Shown here: positions 12,668-23,790 of the stretch, piece after piece | Position numbering within the stretch: the first letter of the stretch is position 1 | How the letters are laid out: each line of letters begins with the position of its first letter | Assembly (NCBI GenBank): GCA_964019155.1 | Contig: OZ025240.1 | Coordinates: 90,785,461 to 90,849,460, forward strand | DNA length: 64,000 bases | Source: Osedax fenrisi | Taxonomy: Eukaryota > Annelida > Polychaeta > Sabellida > Siboglinidae | Direction: 5' to 3' | The notes under the pieces: generated by a model | What the model was told of the DNA's origin: nothing | The model's input: the letters and a program-made list of their open reading frames with translations, nothing else | Database searches by the model: none | Program-made: the position numbers and the translations under genes

Positions 12668-14370
12668 ATTATGATATAATGTTATACTCACTAATATATG
12701 TTAAATATGATTATTTATAACATAGTTATCTAATTATTTATAATAATACTATTTTGATATCATCGAAAAAAAGGGAATTACACTTTAATTTACTTATGAA
12801 TTTAAAATGATATAAAAGATCATTTTAAAAATTTATTACAATGTGTTAATAAATAGTCTCAACCAAATATATACAATTTATCTTTTCTTTTACAAGGAAT
12901 ATTACATATTTTAAGCATCAATATAATATATAACATTTTAAAATAATTAATATAAGTTAGTTTTAGGTAATACAAAATAAAATTAAAAAATGAGCTAGAA
13001 CCGAACTGTGTGATATATAATAATACATAGGTATTCAAGTTATACATATATAAATTATGATTCGATTTAAAATATAAAATAAGTGTTGTATATGTGTCAA
13101 TATTTTGTAATTTGTAAAATACCCGATATAGAAACAATATATTTTAAAGTGTTTACTTTTAGAAAATATTTAATTTTTAAACAAGATGATTCGGAACTGG
13201 CTTAAGAAACGAAAGAGTTTACATATTAAATATTTCATAATATAAGATAAATACAATAATTAAAATATAATAATATTTATAAAAGATTCATAATAATTAA
13301 AAAAGTATTTTGAAAACCTTAAATTTAACATTTAAACCTTACATTAAAAGAACAGAAATTGTATTTAGTTGTTTTATAACAAATTATTTTTAAATTTTTG
13401 ATTTAATTTATCAACAATTATAAAAAGGAGGTTATTTTAAAAATGTTAACGTTTTTAACATTTTTGATAATTATTTATTACTCATGACAATACCCGAAGC
13501 CAATAGTATCCGATATTTTAGTAACACGACCATATTTGAATATCCTAAATCATTATAATAGTTAATTACCCGAAACTACCCGACACTTGACGAGACCATT
13601 TTCAAAAATAATATATTTACATATCTAATATTTATATATGTTTATATATATTTTTCGATTGAAAGAATTTATTCATATTCATTAATTCCATATAGATAAA
13701 TCCTGAACAGGATATAAACCGTTAGTATAAATGTTAATCGATAATATATATTAATACATATATGAATAGTGTTTGGAATTATTATTATATTATTATTATA
13801 CTATGTTTATATGCAGCAAAATATATAACAGCACATACATAAAACAGAATATGATAGATATAATGATTTAAATCAAGAGAAGTAAAATTGATTTTAAATT
13901 AGAGGAATATATTTTTGCAAAAATATAAGAAATTTCAATAAAATAATTGCAGATATCCCAATGCATATTAATTATTTATTATTTATTAATGAAATTGGTG
14001 TTTTTACTATTATAATATTATAATATAGATATTATATTGACAATATTTGTTCATAAATATATATTATTTAAAGTTAATTAATATATAATATTTCAAATTT
14101 ATATAATAATTCTATATTATATATATTTCAAAAAGTTAAAAATATATATTACAATACTAATATAATTTAACTACATACCTTACTTATTAATTGCTAAATA
14201 TTTATAAAGAATCTATTTTATAACTAATATTATTAGTAGAAAATATGGATATTTTTTGTAATATTTTAAATTTTGACATTAATTGACATTAATATAACTT
14301 TATTTCTTAAATTTTTATTTAAAATATTCTACTAATTTAAATTATAAATTGTCCTACTCGTGATTATATC

Positions 14371-14371
<1 letters not shown>

Positions 14372-14426
<55 letters not shown>
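14372..14426. repeat. (AT)n microsatellite
   Basis: About 55 bp of pure TA dinucleotides. Confidence 0.95.
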
Positions 14427-14430
<4 letters not shown>

Positions 14431-14472
14431 TATGTACATGTGTAATATATAAAACATATCATTTTAGTAGAG

Positions 14473-14616
14473 ATGTCATTTAATAATTATTTGGTATCGT
14501 GTATTGCAATAATAATACTTAGTGGTGTCATTATTATTTATATAATCATGCATAGAGTAAATAAAGGTTTTAATTTATATATATATATAATAATAATTAT
14601 TATATATCATATATAA
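14473..14616 (+). CDS. Possible small membrane peptide or first exon, hypothetical
   Basis: A 47-codon frame from the ATG at 14473 to the TAA at 14614-14616. The N-terminal part is MSFNNY followed by about 20 hydrophobic residues (LVSCIAIIILSGVIIIYII), then MHR, which looks like a signal anchor or single membrane segment. After codon 28 the DNA reads AGA-GTAAAT, a plausible splice donor at 14557, and the rest of the frame falls into AT repeat. If real, this could be the first coding exon of a spliced gene. AT-rich DNA easily yields Ile-rich frames, so support is weak. Confidence 0.2.
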   Translation: MSFNNYLVSCIAIIILSGVIIIYIIMHRVNKGFNLYIYIIIIIIYHI

Positions 14617-15269
14617 CTTATGTATATAATACATCATCATTATTTTTGTTTATTAGATTTTTGTTTATAATATAATAAATATATATAAAAATAACATATT
14701 TAATATTACTTCTAACATAATAACATATAAATAATACCTTTATCTATTATACTATGGTCAACTATATATATATTTATTAAATAATTATTATAAATTATCA
14801 TCTAATATCTTTAATTAAAAATTATTCTACCATCCTTCATTTTACTTATATTATATACCGGAGTAAATAAGTTTTAATAAAAAGTTAAACATCTATTTTA
14901 CAGAGCTTTCCGTATTTAAAACTCTAATAAATGATAACATCGTATAACTACTCCCATATTTACAAACTGTCTTCCATTAATTACAACTAAATGTAGTACA
15001 TTACTAACACTTTTAATTACCACATACTATTTCCACTCTAGACCTTTAACTACTTCCGTTTGTATTGCATAATGACTCTTTCTTAATTACGTATTTTCTT
15101 ACTTTATTACTACTTTATCTTTCCTATTAACTATATATTCTCCATGTAATATAATTATTCAACCTGCTTCATCTACTCATAATATATCACCTCAACTTGA
15201 TAACTTGGAGTGACTTTATTTATATTCATTAGCATTCATATTCAATTACTCAAGGCAAATTTTATTATA
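14617..15269. other. AT-rich non-coding sequence, C-rich on the plus strand from about 14880
   Basis: No coding signature was recognised. From about 14880 the plus strand has many C and few G. Confidence 0.5.
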
Positions 15270-15560
15270 TTCATTTATAATTTCAACTTAACATCCATTA
15301 TATTGATTACAATTACTGAACCTTGGTTTACATCCAATTAATCGAAGTTTTGTATACATTACATTAGTTTCGCCTTTTAATATATCAGGTATTCACGATG
15401 TATTGTTGGACCACTACTAGCGGTATATTTTATATCATAACTTAATTACCATTATTTCACTTATCCCAAATGATCTCGATTATCTTTCATTCCATTTCAC
15501 TAATTCGAATAATACTTGTATTAATAACAATAGAATTTCCTAATATAATTTGTGATATAA
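15270..15560 (+). pseudogene. Ghost of a LINE endonuclease domain
   Basis: Broken translation gives ILITITEPWFTSN (about 15300-15340), which resembles the I-L-[IL]-T-E-T-W-L-T catalytic motif. RYSR followed by GPLLAVYFIS (near 15390-15440) recalls the R-G-G-G-V-L-[IL]-A-V segment, and PNDLDYLSFHFTNSNN (about 15470-15515) recalls the next strand pair. The three matches are in the right order and spacing for an APE endonuclease, with stops and frame changes between them. No RT motifs were found downstream. This is an old, heavily mutated copy and the call is tentative. Confidence 0.4.
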
Positions 15561-16532
15561 TCCACTATTCAAAATACCATATATGGTATTATATATAACA
15601 CTTATCGGTTAATATAATTATTATTATAAAACATTTACCGACTACATTTCTCTTTATAAGTAATCAAATGTATCTCTTATACTACTGTCCATGGATACTC
15701 ACCAAATAGTATCGTATGTCGCTCATGTGATATATATATATAATTTTATTACAAACTGTATTATATAGTATCTAATAACTTATTATTATATTATTAATAT
15801 CAAAATTAGCTAGCTAATATCACACACCGTGTATTATTTCCTTACAATATGATATTATATACTTCTTCATTTATTTCTAAATAGTTTTAAAAACTGACAA
15901 CTATAACCTATGTATTATAAATTCATATTAATATTACTCATATAAGCACTGATGTACTAGTAAACTTATTAGGCAAACTTGTATATTATAGAATTCTATT
16001 CCTGCCCATTATATCTCACAACTGATTATTTCCTAAATCTTCTAAATAGAAGCATTTGTTTTTCTCTATATTCAATATTTATCATATTTACTTAATAATC
16101 ACTCCTATGTTGATTAATCGATTACTCCTAATCCGGATATTATATTTAAAGTAAAACTAATTAGGCCATTATCACTATACAATATATATATTTATTACTT
16201 CCTACTTATAGAAATAACTCTCCATATATAGTCATAATCACGATATACTAACTCAGACCTCTACCTTGTTTATTTACCCTACTGACTCTTAACTACCGAA
16301 AAATATATTTCCTCACATTGACCTATATTTATTTGATTACCTCTATTTATAAACAAGTTATTATACCTCCTTTACCACTAACACATATCTTTATAACATT
16401 TGAATGAAAATAAACTCCCATATATATGTTAATATTAACTAATTAAATTATTTTGTTTAATTAACGTATATATATATAATTGATTATATTACGAGAATTG
16501 TTCTTAATTTTATTATACCTAATAACTTATAT

Positions 16533-16621
<89 letters not shown>

Positions 16622-17702
16622 CATGATTGAGTTAATATATAATTTTATTTAATCAAATACCTGTGTAACAACATAAATGAACATAATAATAATTACAATG
16701 ATAATCCGATGATTCGGATAATCTGATCCTAAACTTTATAACATATATATATATATATATACTATAGTATACATATATTGCAAGTATTATTTATATAAAT
16801 AGTTATTTAAATATTGTTATTAAATGATAATATTAAATTAGGAAAATTAAGTTCAAAATCAACAATATTAGAATCAAAGTCATCAAATTATGGTTAATAT
16901 TAATTATATTATAATGTATTATATATACTTAATTTAGTTATCATTATTATATATTATATAATTTAAGATATTGATTATATAATATTATTATATATACTAT
17001 AATGAAAAATATAAATAATATATTTATTTGTTAAATATAAATTGTATATACTGGGTTTTTATAAATATGTATAAAATTAAATATAAATATTATATAAATT
17101 TTATAAAAATATTTATTTTTATAAATTAAGTCATTATATACATATATTTTTATTGTACAATTTCAAGAATTATACGTCAATATAATGGCATTGGTCTAGA
17201 TTTTATTTATTAATGTGAAACGTATTAATTAAGGTATATAGCGAATTAATCTAAATGAATAAGTTCAGTAAAATCAAACTACATATTGACAACCAGATAC
17301 TTTATAAAAATAGTAAGGGAATTTATTATTGATCATTATACAGATTAATAATTTAATTATAACTAATTAATACATCTGAACTGATTTAAAAAATAAAATT
17401 GTGTATCAAAGTTAACATATGCATACATAATATAGAATGATTAACATACCAATGTGTAGTTAATTGGTTGTCTGTTTGAATATATACATATATATATATC
17501 AACTATAGTAAATATTATTATTTATTAAATATAAATAAAATAAAATAATATATTACTAATTATATTATATTATTAAAGATTAAATATAACATTTCAGAAT
17601 AAAAGAATATAGCTGGATTTCTTAAATGATTTTTTTTATTTTGAATAAATATTACATTTTATGTTATATTCAATATATGTTAACATTTATTTAATTATGT
17701 AA
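15561..17702. other. AT-rich non-coding sequence, C-rich on the plus strand to about 16400
   Basis: No gene or RNA feature was recognised. It contains the long (AT)n tract at 16536-16617 and a shorter one at 16742. Confidence 0.55.
16536..16617. repeat. Long (AT)n microsatellite
   Basis: About 82 bp of uninterrupted TA dinucleotides, the longest pure run in the window. Confidence 0.97.
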
Positions 17703-17751
17703 GCATATATATATATATATATGATATATATATATATATATATATATATAG
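17703..17751. repeat. (AT)n microsatellite beside the SINE
   Basis: TA dinucleotides with one phase break (ATGATA), directly adjoining the 3' end of the minus-strand SINE. Confidence 0.9.
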
Positions 17752-17814
17752 TGGATACAAATGAACCCCTCAAGTAGTCAAGACATATACATGTTATACA
17801 AAAACTGGTAGGGG

Positions 17815-17849
17815 ATTGCCCTCCGGGGGTATTGCAATGCCCGGGCAAT
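17815..17849. other. GC-rich inverted repeat in the SINE 3' part
   Basis: ATTGCCC (17815-17821) and GGGCAAT (17843-17849) are perfect 7-bp arms. Between them lies the palindrome ATTGCAAT flanked by G and C runs, so an alternative inner hairpin is possible. It stands out sharply from the AT-rich surroundings. Confidence 0.75.
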
Positions 17850-17935
17850 ATAATACAAATAGTAACTTTTTATTGTATTTTAATTTATCGTTTATTAAGT
17901 TCGTGATAAATATAAGAGAAAAATAAGAACTGACT

Positions 17936-17988
17936 GGAGTCGAACCTGGAACGTTGGATTACTAGATTGTGGTTGTCCCACTGAGCCA
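17936..17988 (-). promoter_or_regulatory. Internal RNA polymerase III promoter (box A and box B)
   Basis: Minus-strand TGGCTCAGTGG (17988-17978) matches box A and GGTTCGACTCC (17946-17936) matches box B exactly (GGTTCGANTCC). Their starts are 42 bp apart, close to the spacing in a tRNA. Confidence 0.8.
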
Positions 17989-18089
17989 TATACCCCATAC
18001 TAGACACCACATATATAGATATAACGAAGGATTTTAATACACTATACTACTATGTAAATTAAAACAATATGGCATATGTAGAAATGTTT

Positions 18090-18960
18090 ATTGTTTGTCT
18101 ATATCATACATATTCAATAGTTCTCAAAGAGTGATACCAACGAATTATATATTTTATATCATACATACTTGTTCAGGTGAATATAAAGGTTTAGTTATAG
18201 TCTGCTATTATTTTAAATATATAGAAATAACCTTTTATCTATATTTAGAACAAACACTAATTCTTTATTATTTGCAAGTGATGCTGACATATTTATTTAA
18301 TATTCATAAATAAGTAATTAGACATAAAAATGACCTACATATATTGTTCAAGATGGTGAATGTAAAATCTTCGAAAAATTCGCAATAATGAGTCATTACT
18401 AATGTTAATAGAATTTTATTGAAATCGTCGGTATACAATAAATAATGTAAAAATTGATAATTGAAATTTTAAAATATGCGCATTATGTATAATATACAAT
18501 TTAATTCTCATGTAAATAATATATTTTCTAAAGCTCTTACTATATTTAATATTATATTTAGATATCCGGTAATAATGTTAACTTTATATATGATTATAAA
18601 ATATGTTATACCTATATTAGAACATAATTCGTTTATTTGGAATCCTGATTCAGATTTATTTGTCTGAATTCAATATTTGAAAAAGTTAGAGATTGTTCAA
18701 ATAATGCTTATTTTATAGATTTAATGTAAATTACTTACATTGTAATACCAAACTCTTCTCAAATTCGAATTCAGTAAGATCTTACCACATTTAATCGCAG
18801 ATCAATAATTTACTTGGTAATTATGACTGGCCTAGTTGACAATGAAAAAAGTCACTGTTGAATATATAAACTTCGAGATTAAGTGGCCCTCTTCTAAAAT
18901 TATGAAAATGAAAGTCCCGATCTTAACTGTCTATGATCTCCTTAAATAGTCGAGTAACAA
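18090..18960 (+). pseudogene. Degraded LINE reverse transcriptase fragment
   Basis: NSLLFASDADIFI (around 18260-18297; FASD at 18271-18282) matches the RT palm motif S-x-L-L-F-A-D-D, with the first catalytic Asp changed to Ser. Downstream, IQFNSHVNNIFSKALTIFN (about 18494-18550), LYMIIKYVIPILEHNSFIW (18584-18640) and KKLEIVQ match the RT thumb and C-terminal pattern [F/L]-x-x-H-[IV]-x-x-[IV]-x-x-K-A ... V-x-P-x-L-E-[YH]-x-S-x-x-W ... L-E-x-V-Q in order. Stops and frame changes are frequent. The end is not defined; weaker RT-tail-like sequence may continue to about 18960. It differs from the LINEs at 2090 and 22490. Confidence 0.7.
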
Positions 18961-19419
18961 CATCATGGAATTCCATTCCTTTAAATAATAACATTATTTA
19001 AATGTATTAATGTATAATCTTGATAATCTCTACATTGACTTTACTTTCGTCGGAGAGTGGACTTGCTGAGTATTGTTATTGTTATTGCTATTTTTATTTT
19101 TGTGGAGTAACATGATCAATTCTAGAGATTAGAATACGTCAACAATTGTACATTTAATCAACTAACCAATCATTACGAATTGGTCCATCTTATTAGGGTA
19201 CAGCATACATATACCTTATCACTATTGATTTGTTATAGGGGAAGGTTGGGTAATGACGCCGTAGTTTTGTTATATCGCTATAACTTTTTAAATAATAATT
19301 AGTTTTTAATGAAAAATTAATATTTTATAGATAATATGATTGTTAATAAAATAGCAATTTAGAAAAGTTTATATATTGTGTATTGATTGCACGATATCGA
19401 TTTGTACCATTAGACTACA
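18961..19419. other. Non-coding spacer, possible LINE 3' region
   Basis: Less AT-rich than its neighbours. It includes a short TTATTG-type run near 19073 and a GGGTAATGACGCC motif at 19248. No gene is recognised; it may include the 3' UTR of the RT fragment upstream. Confidence 0.4.
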
Positions 19420-19471
19420 ATTGGTAATACACGCCCGGCTGTCGGGTAATGGGCGTGTATTATTAACCAAT
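19420..19471. other. Strong GC-rich inverted repeat
   Basis: TAATACACGCCC (19425-19436) and GGGCGTGTATTA (19451-19462) form perfect 12-bp arms around a 14-nt spacer. The outer ATTGGT and AACCAAT extend the stem after a small bulge. The spacer contains GGGTAAT, which also occurs at 19248 and 19771. It could be a cruciform, a mobile-element terminus or an RNA hairpin. Confidence 0.85.
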
Positions 19472-20041
19472 CAGTGTTAAGTATTTATTCACGAATTAGT
19501 AAGATTCATATCCTAAATAAGTTTTAAAATAAATGAATATCCGATCAATTATAAATACACACGCACATAAATATATAATACAATTCAGTGAAAATCAATA
19601 ACATTCTATATTAGTCATACGCGATATAACAAAGTTTAATATGGTTATAGACATTCTTCAAAGATAACATGAAATATTAAACATACACAAATGGAATATA
19701 ACTATATATAGTATACTATAAAACAAATCTATGAATGTTACTGATATAACTATTGAAATGACAATATAATGGGGTAATAAAAGTAACACCTCTTCGAAAG
19801 TTTAAGGATAACATAACTATATCTGGTTATTATTTAATATTATAATTTATAATTATATACTATATACTATATATAATATAGTATTTTTAACCTAATCTCA
19901 ATAATAATATTAATATTCATATAATAATACATAATATCACTTTAATATAGATTACTATATATACAGACAATGTACTAGAAAAATAATTAGCAATTAATCC
20001 TGTGTGATTATTAATATTAATATTATATACAACAAATGCTA

Positions 20042-20108
<67 letters not shown>

Positions 20109-21200
20109 TACATGTAACATTTTCTGTTTACAATTAATATTATACAATATATATATATACAATAGTAGCATATGAATATAATGTATGTATGTATAAATAC
20201 TTTTTAGTTTATAAATGTTTATTATATATAAAATATATACAGAATATAAATAACGATTTTTTTATTTTTTTATAATATTATTTTATACATATATTTAATA
20301 ATAATTAAGCAATAATGTAATCAATATTTATAAATATAAATACATTATTAATATGAAAGCTAGAGCCTATAACTATAGTTATAAATAAAAAAATAAAATA
20401 GTTAGACAACGCGGTTATATTTATATGTCAATAAATCTGTATTATATTACAAATTAATTATTATATATAACGTTATTTAAAATATATATTCATCAGGGTT
20501 TTACATTATAATGTACAATTATTCAAATAATATACAGGTATATTATAATCACATATATATTATTTGTATTGTATATTTAGTAAACATTATTTACCTACAT
20601 TTTACTAAATTCTATAGGATATTCAACTGATATAACCAAGGAGCTCAAACAAGTGTAGACTACAATTATGACCAAAAAGGTTAATATAGTTTATAATTAA
20701 TGTTAATACAGTTTAATGTAAATTAACATAACTAAATATTATTTTGAAAAGAATATATACAGAATTTTATAAATAATATATTATTATTGAAATGTATCTA
20801 ATAAATCTAATAAATATATTTCTTAAAATTAAAGTAAGAATAAAATCATTATTTATAACATATTTGTTGACATAAAATAATTAATTTTTTAATTATTGTT
20901 ATTATTATTAATATTAATATTATTATTATTATTTTTATATAATTGCATACTATGTGCAAAGTTTTTAGAAAAATATTTTCTATAGCATCACAATATATAT
21001 ATATATATATATATATATGTTAAGCATTTATAATAATAAAAGTTATAACATTTTTGTTATATACTTAACTTTAATTATTCATATGTATTATTATATCGAT
21101 GTATTTAATCATTAACATGAATTATATAAATAATAGTTATATAAATAACCTTATTTTAGATTATTTTAATATCATTTTACATATATTAATTTATATATAG
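19472..21200. other. AT-rich non-coding block
   Basis: Contains (AT)n at 20046-20104 and 20994-21018 and an ATT-rich run at about 20897-20935. No gene was seen. The minus-strand frame at 19917-20171 reads through (AT)n and is spurious. Confidence 0.55.
20046..20104. repeat. (AT)n microsatellite
   Basis: About 59 bp of TA dinucleotides. Confidence 0.95.
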
Positions 21201-21242
21201 GTAGAAAAAGGTGATTCACGGAAACTATTACTAGCTCAAAAT
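21201..21242 (+). other. Possible 42-bp micro-exon
   Basis: A 14-codon open segment reading VEKGDSRKLLLAQN lies exactly between TTTATATATAG (acceptor, AG at 21199-21200) and GTAAGTGC (donor from 21243). It is a multiple of three and has non-repetitive codons in an AT-rich desert. The acceptor tract is TA-rich, not pyrimidine-rich. No neighbouring exon with a matching family could be identified. Confidence 0.25.
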
Positions 21243-21677
21243 GTAAGTGCACACATGTGTTTTAATGATAATGTTAAATTAACAAAAGAAAGGAACACAA
21301 AGAAAAGTAAAGAATGTAATTTTAAGATAAGGTGTAATTCATTAACATATAATTTGTGAGTAATTTATGATAAATATACTGATGTCATATTAATAATGTT
21401 AGATTATAATATATATATATTACTATATATATATATAGTTATATAAGTATGATTATATAGTTTTACATTATGTGCTTTATGAAAATAACATTTCCTACTA
21501 ATTAAAATGTGTTAATAATTAAATAAATATATTTATCATCAAATTATTAATTTATTTTATTATTATATATTTAAAATAATTAAAAAATATATGGAATAAT
21601 ATTTCAATAGTTATATAACTCATATAAAATACATATTAAATATTAATAATATATGTGTATTATATGTTATAATAAAT
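21243..21677. other. AT-rich non-coding sequence
   Basis: No coding or RNA signature was seen. It contains short (AT)n runs near 21410-21440. Confidence 0.5.
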
Positions 21678-21863
21678 ATGAATACTAAAATAAATGAAGT
21701 TATAAAATTAAATCAACAAAATACATACAACTTTCATGGTAACTCAGCAGGCTACGACGTCAGATATGCGGGCAGTATGATATTGGCTAAAACACACACC
21801 AAATGGTTATTCATACGTATGATCATACCGGTACTCTTAAATAAAAAAATTAAAATAAGTTGA
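21678..21863 (+). CDS. Hypothetical 61-residue ORF or exon-like island
   Basis: The frame from the ATG at 21678 has an AT-rich ordinary start, then a distinctly GC-richer core (about 21738-21840) reading GNSAGYDVRYAGSMILAKTH and IRMIIPVL before a low-complexity Lys/Ile end and TGA. The core composition stands out from the flanks and the residues are not Ile/Asn/Lys filler. I recognise no family. It could be an exon, a gene fragment or an unrecognised element remnant. No convincing splice sites frame it. Confidence 0.25.
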   Translation: MNTKINEVIKLNQQNTYNFHGNSAGYDVRYAGSMILAKTHTKWLFIRMIIPVLLNKKIKIS

Positions 21864-22233
21864 AATAATATTTAGAAGTTAATTATATAATGGTGTATAA
21901 AGAATTATTAGATTTCATTTTCATTTTTCATTTTTCGGTTTTCGGACTGCAAACTGTGATTATAAAGCATTAAGGCATTATGGATGCATTAACCTTAACT
22001 TAATAATGGATTGGAAGGCACATTTGAATAATTTAGTTATAGGTAAAATATACCAGCTACTTTAATGTATGAGATGTAAGGACTTCCAAAATAATAATAA
22101 CATGTTGGGTATATTACCTATTATGAAAAAATATACAAATTAATACCATAAAGAATACATTATAATTTGGCTAATATCTATTATTAATTATTTGTTAAAA
22201 TATAATATTTAAAATTCGCTGTAATAGGTCCTA

Positions 22234-22286
<53 letters not shown>

Positions 22287-22489
22287 TAGGCAATGATAAG
22301 AATAATTCTAATATGATTACTAATAGTATTATAAACTTTACTTTTATATCCTATAATTGATTATATACAATTACATAAGTATTATGTAGTTTATATATAA
22401 AGTATATGTTACAGAGTAAAAGTTATATTATATAGAGTACATTTTAATCTACGATTACATCTTATATAATAATTAGTTTATTGTGTATA
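21864..22489. other. AT-rich non-coding sequence with (AT)n
   Basis: Includes (AT)n at 22238-22282 and a short internal repeat of GCATTAA near 21967-21992. No gene is recognised. Confidence 0.5.
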
Positions 22490-22540
22490 AGATTGATAAC
22501 AACATATATTTGTATGCTTTCCCATATAATATGTATATCT

Positions 22541-23473
22541 ATATTTTTACCCCAATGATCTATACTAGGGCCACTACTATTCATTTTATATATTAATGAC
22601 ATATCAAATTTATTTATTAACTCTATTGATACAAAATTGATATTATATGCTGATGATACTTCTATTACAATAAATAATGCAAATAATAGTAAAATAAATG
22701 AAAACTTAAAAATATTGTCAAACTGGTTCATTAACAATAAATTACAACTAAATATTAGTAAAACAAAAGTAATGTACTTCTACAGCAATACAAGTATTAC
22801 CAACACAAATGAGATAATAACGCTAAATAACCAAACTACTCACTGTGTAAATCAATATAAATTCCTAGGGCTTTACATTGATAATAAATTAAATTATAAA
22901 AAACATATCATTGAGTTAAAAATAAAATTAGCTAAAATATTGTATTTATTTAAAAAAATTTCATTTTTAATTGATACTAAAACCCTATTATTATTATATA
23001 ATGCACTAATAGTTCCAAACTATATGTATTGTCTGATAATATGGGGAATTAATTATAAGAGTAATATAAATAAATTATTTATACAACAACAAAAAATAAT
23101 TAGATTAATTAATAAAACACCTAATCGTATACACAATACTTATAAATTACATAATACTGATTTGTTATTTAAAATTTTTTTAATTTTAAATATATATGAT
23201 TTAATTAATTACATATCTCTTAATTTTATGCATAATGTATTTAATAAAAAATTACCAATCAATATAACAAATAAATTTGAATATAAAATAAATAACTACA
23301 ATTTAAGAAATAAATGCAATTATAGAATACCTAAATATAAAACAAATAATAAACTTCATACAATAAATGTATATGGTATTAAACTTTGGAATGAATTAAA
23401 TAATACATGTAAAAACTTAAAATACAATGCATTTAAAACATATATAAAACTTGAATATTTAAATAAATATTAA
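22541..23473 (+). pseudogene. LINE reverse transcriptase, C-terminal half, single in-frame TGA
   Basis: The frame reads FLPQ-stop-SILGPLLFILYIND, with TGA at 22556-22558 where the conserved P-Q-G-S glycine belongs. It then stays open for about 300 codons. LILYADDTS carries the catalytic Y-A-D-D (22646-22657). LSNWFINNKLQLNISKTK and KFLGLYIDNKLNYKKH follow, then a thumb and C-terminal region with YCLIIWGINY, QQQKIIRLINK and GIKLWNELN, ending LEYLNKY. These are standard RT palm and C-terminal signatures of CR1/Jockey-like LINEs. An apparent start at TTG 22637 is not a real start. The minus-strand frame at 22462-22737 is a shadow. Confidence 0.88.
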
Positions 23474-23503
23474 TCTCATTATTAACACTCGTTAATATAA
23501 TTG

Positions 23504-23539
<36 letters not shown>

Positions 23540-23683
23540 CAGTTGATATATGTTATATATATTTACTAATTGTTGTTGTATATATAATTTTAAATTAGTT
23601 CATTAAATTACCTCATTTCTTTCTTTCATGTTTTACTAATCTTAATTTTATCGTTGTCATATTATTGTATTATTTTATTATTG

Positions 23684-23695
23684 GAGGGTACCCTC
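23684..23695. other. 12-bp perfect palindrome in the LINE 3' UTR
   Basis: GAGGGTACCCTC is its own reverse complement. It is GC-rich in an AT-rich 3' UTR and may form a hairpin recognised by the element's own RT, as LINE 3' UTRs can; that role is inferred. Confidence 0.8.
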
Positions 23696-23780
23696 GTCGT
23701 GAGTATAGATTACAAGATAATCTCTGGTACTCTCCTTTGAGCAGAAATTATATATACTGCATTATATTGTATTTCTACTC

Positions 23781-23786
23781 AATAAA
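23781..23786 (+). promoter_or_regulatory. AATAAA polyadenylation-type signal of the LINE
   Basis: AATAAA lies 4 bp before the (ATTCA)8 tail, at the expected 3' end of the element. Confidence 0.6.
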
Positions 23787-23790
23787 CCAT

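Larger units (their letters stand above)
7090..14371. other. AT-rich non-coding block
   Basis: About 7.3 kb of AT-rich sequence with many (AT)n tracts (for example near 8970, 10281, 11151, 11356, 12630). I see no gene, RT motif or RNA gene. Local features worth noting are the 8-bp repeat at 8635, the palindrome cluster at 10410 and a C-rich strand-skewed block at about 10860-11860. Short frames such as the minus-strand one at 12859-13137 have the composition of random AT-rich DNA. Confidence 0.55.
17757..18013 (-). mobile_element. tRNA-derived SINE
   Basis: On the minus strand the unit starts near 18013 with a tRNA-like head (about 17996-17925) containing good RNA polymerase III box A and box B elements. 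An AT-rich body follows, then a GC-rich 3' segment (17811-17850) with a strong inverted repeat. A cloverleaf does not fold well: the acceptor halves do not pair and the T stem has two mismatches, so this is a SINE head and not a tRNA gene. SINEs are non-coding and depend on a LINE for movement. Both sides carry AT-rich or TATA-type sequence. No clear target-site duplication was found, so the ends are approximate. Confidence 0.7.

Noticed and set aside
12859..13137. Minus-strand 92-residue ORF
   Set aside because: Composition is that expected of random AT-rich DNA (Tyr, Ile, Leu, Asn); no motif, start context or G/C rise.
17925..17996. Functional tRNA gene
   Set aside because: Box A and box B are good, but the acceptor arms do not pair, the T stem has mismatches and no proper anticodon stem forms; a SINE head fits better.
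22462..22737. Minus-strand ORF
   Set aside because: It overlaps the conserved RT palm motif on the plus strand and is a shadow.
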